Below, piece by piece: positions 34,358 through 34,951 of a DNA stretch of 34,951 nt. A model generated the notes under the pieces. That model searched no databases, was not told the DNA's origin, and was given only the letters and a program-made list of their open reading frames with translations. Positions within the stretch are counted from its first letter, which is position 1; each line of letters begins with the position of its first letter. Source of the stretch: Helicobacter bilis ATCC 51630 (GTDB taxonomy: Bacteria > Campylobacterota > Campylobacteria > Campylobacterales > Helicobacteraceae); the NCBI RefSeq assembly GCF_000686565.1, contig NZ_JMKW01000026.1:1-34951 (forward strand), read 5' to 3'. The position numbers and the translations under genes were made by a program.

Positions 34358-34951
34358 TTATAAGCTTTTACTACAACTCAACAAGTTATTTGCGCATGCT
34401 TCATATTGTTTGCATGGGTTTGGTTGCCACAACTCTCCAAGCTTTTTATCCCATTCGTTTGGATTAAAAGTATCTGCTCCGCCTGCATTTGTGAAAGTAA
34501 GTTCTCCCACATAAATTTTATTATTTACATAATATAAATCAACTCTTACATAGTCTGTAAAATAGGCGAGTTTTCGTGCCATATCAAGCATAATGTCAAA
34601 ATCTTTTGGTTTCTCTGGAAGGAAATCCAGTCTATTGCCAAGGTCAAAGGGCATTTCATTGTATTGCGTATCTACAATGAGTTCTTTGTGATGTCTTACA
34701 CTATCAGCTGCGACTTCAATATAGCCTATCTTATCGTGCATAATATGAATTTTATAATCCAGAGGCGCTTCCCATCTTTTATCATCGCCGTTTTTACCGC
34801 AATCAAGCATTTCTTCAGCAAAGATTCTAGGCTCTATATCTTTGTAATGCCATTCTCTATAAAGTGTGTAAAAGTTTGTGTTTAAATGTGTTGTGAGTTT
34901 AGTCATAGCTTCATTAAAGCTTTTAGAATCTTTTAGAAAAGATTCTTTGTC
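34358..34951 (-). CDS. TupA-like ATP-grasp protein (5' end outside window)
   Basis: The frame continues past the ATG at 34906 to the window edge, so the gene is partial (198 residues seen). The sequence ...YVRVDLYYVNNKIYVGELTF followed by TNAGGADTFNPNEWDKKLGELW is the C-terminal signature of TupA-like ATP-grasp proteins. These are often encoded with glycosyltransferases and surface-polysaccharide genes, and add amino acids or similar groups to glycans. The Glu in GELTF and the Asp in VRVDLY are the expected metal ligands. Confidence 0.75.
   Translation of the reverse strand, partial: DKESFLKDSKSFNEAMTKLTTHLNTNFYTLYREWHYKDIEPRIFAEEMLDCGKNGDDKRWEAPLDYKIHIMHDKIGYIEVAADSVRHHKELIVDTQYNEMPFDLGNRLDFLPEKPKDFDIMLDMARKLAYFTDYVRVDLYYVNNKIYVGELTFTNAGGADTFNPNEWDKKLGELWQPNPCKQYEACANNLLSCSKSL

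Noticed and set aside
1-34951. CRISPR arrays, tRNA, rRNA, insertion sequences or prophage
   Set aside because: No regularly spaced direct repeats, clover-leaf sequences, transposase or phage structural genes were seen.

Overview
The window looks like chromosome from an enterohepatic Helicobacter-type campylobacterotan. It is AT-rich. It carries HP1021/Cj1608-type and PflA-type genes, an IspD-IspF fusion and a short ThiC. The order ispDF - atypical regulator - ATP-sulfurylase-like gene - pgpA-like gene matches, from memory, the Cj1607-Cj1610 block of Campylobacter jejuni. Many proteins carry Ser/Asn/Glu/Asp-rich linkers built on AGAATCT/AGATTCT words, and a short interspersed repeat encoding CHVERSE-like peptides recurs in both orientations.

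Layout. 1-6105: 3' end of a HAD phosphatase, a decayed pgpA fragment, an outer-membrane protein whose promoter carries a T13 tract, then the minus-strand block pgpA-like / ATP-sulfurylase-like / HP1021-like regulator / ispDF. 6367-8586: thiC with a terminator, and a YwqK-like repeat protein. 8880-12690: psd, divergent from a PhoB-like regulator followed by a frameshifted PhoR-like kinase. 12982-15919: CiaD-like and TPR small genes, and a FadL-type porin with a repeat-derived N-terminal extension. 16241-18503: a YiiX-like hydrolase coupled to a frameshifted DUF4878-type lipoprotein, a small unknown gene and a beta-barrel protein. 18705-25636: a split pflA, fabG, fbp, a HypF/HydE-like protein and ruvC. 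25817-29523: a compact minus-strand cluster described below. 29876-34951: an OprC-type TonB-dependent copper receptor, a Na/Pi cotransporter and a partial TupA-like ATP-grasp gene.

The most unusual region is 25817-29523. Two small glycine-rich membrane proteins that both begin MPLPFL, a classical AAA+ ATPase (3' frameshifted) and three small proteins lie in one tightly spaced operon. Nearly all carry a common C-terminal module around L-x-x-G-N-Y-x-T/V, while their N-termini differ (glycine zipper, transmembrane helix, amphipathic helix, soluble domain). Three end in an FGDKEMIVL-type tail. A decayed copy of the module lies just outside the cluster at about 29690-29790. Upstream are a Cys-cluster (YkgJ-like) gene and a TerB-like gene. 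The TerB-like gene has a promoter (TTGACT, 16-base spacer, TAGAAT) whose spacer contains a T13 tract, the architecture of a phase-variable promoter. I do not recognise this as a named system.

Several genes are broken at short repeats (histidine kinase, AAA+ ATPase, DUF4878 protein) or at a single site (pflA). These may be real phase variation or decay, or sequencing errors in an AT-rich draft; the sequence alone cannot decide.
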